Positions 32,160-32,449 of a DNA stretch of 32,449 bases are shown piece by piece; position 1 is the stretch's first letter; every line of letters starts with the position of its first letter. Below the pieces are notes generated by a model, which had not been told where the DNA came from, ran no database searches, and was given only the letters and a program-made list of their open reading frames with translations. Made by a program: the position numbers and the translations under genes. The DNA is taken from NCBI GenBank assembly GCA_027067965.1, contig JAMOUV010000013.1:1-32449 (forward strand), written 5' to 3'. This DNA is from Flavobacteriales bacterium (GTDB lineage Bacteria > Bacteroidota > Bacteroidia > Flavobacteriales > Flavobacteriaceae).

Positions 32160-32449
32160 AATCCCAACCGTCATGACGAGGAGCGACGAAAAGGAAATGG
32201 TCGCCGAGCTTGGGGCTCATAAGTTTGTCGAATGGTCGAGGCGATACTTGTTAGGGAAAATTCATCATAGTCAAGGAATCTGATTTTTCAAAGACCGGTC
32301 GCCGAGCCAGGGTCTCATGAGGTAATCGAATGGTCGAGGCGACACTTGTTCCCGCCATTTAAGAATAGTCCTTTGATATACGGTGTCATTATGAGGAGCG
32401 CTCCGGGAGGGTTATAAGAAGGGGACGGAGCGCGACGTAATAATCCCCT
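32160..32449 (+). repeat. Long composite repeat, copy D (5' part; runs off the window)
   Basis: Matches copy B from AATCCCAACCGTCATGACG through both 54-bp subunits (32199-32252 and 32297-32350) to ATAATCCCCT, the point matching 28882 in copy C. A fourth promoter and leader would be expected about 350 nt beyond the window end. Confidence 0.9.

Overview
The window looks like chromosomal DNA from a Bacteroidota bacterium, most likely Flavobacteriales-like. Three things point there: a GLPGLI-family protein paired with a CarboxypepD_reg/plug/barrel outer-membrane protein, promoters of the TTG-N19/22-TAnnTTTG type without clear Shine-Dalgarno sites, and many SPII lipoproteins and outer-membrane barrels. 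The DNA is AT-rich except for one acyl-CoA carboxylase gene. I see no rRNA, tRNA or CRISPR array.

Layout. 1-3402: the tail of a large repeat with a promoter and structured leader, then a hexacysteine lipoprotein gene, a secreted partner gene, another lipoprotein, and repeat-filled non-coding DNA with one tiny membrane ORF. 3403-6764: GLPGLI gene overlapping an outer-membrane receptor gene. 7144-13173: POT peptide transporter, unknown membrane protein (minus), GT-C-like membrane glycosyltransferase, acyl-CoA carboxylase beta subunit. 13174-17330: repeat mosaic, a DUF4143 ATPase gene between perfect 46-bp direct repeats, the N-terminal half of a split transketolase and a CapA-type protein, all three genes on minus. 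17544-21441: mfd overlapping aat. 21705-22316: an unassigned, densely self-complementary ~430-nt candidate RNA and a 53-aa membrane ORF. 22317-28614: a transposase scrap, two paralogous outer-membrane proteins, a smaller barrel and a second leader with a different cargo gene. 28691-32449: a third leader, a second hexacysteine lipoprotein/partner pair, decayed copies of the lipoprotein gene, a third partner gene and a fourth copy of the long repeat running off the window.

The most interesting system is the set of leader-driven modules. One promoter plus structured 5' leader occurs three times (222-347, 25520-25644, 29231-29340). Two copies precede a lipoprotein whose C-terminus carries a shared six-cysteine pattern, followed at once by a secreted partner protein. 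A third pair survives as a truncated lipoprotein gene next to a partner gene (30983-31980). Leader stems are kept although their sequences differ, the lipoprotein bodies and tails vary, and relics litter the locus, which suggests a diversifying family of exported proteins with repeat-mediated turnover. Function is unknown.

Both window ends lie inside the same repeat family.
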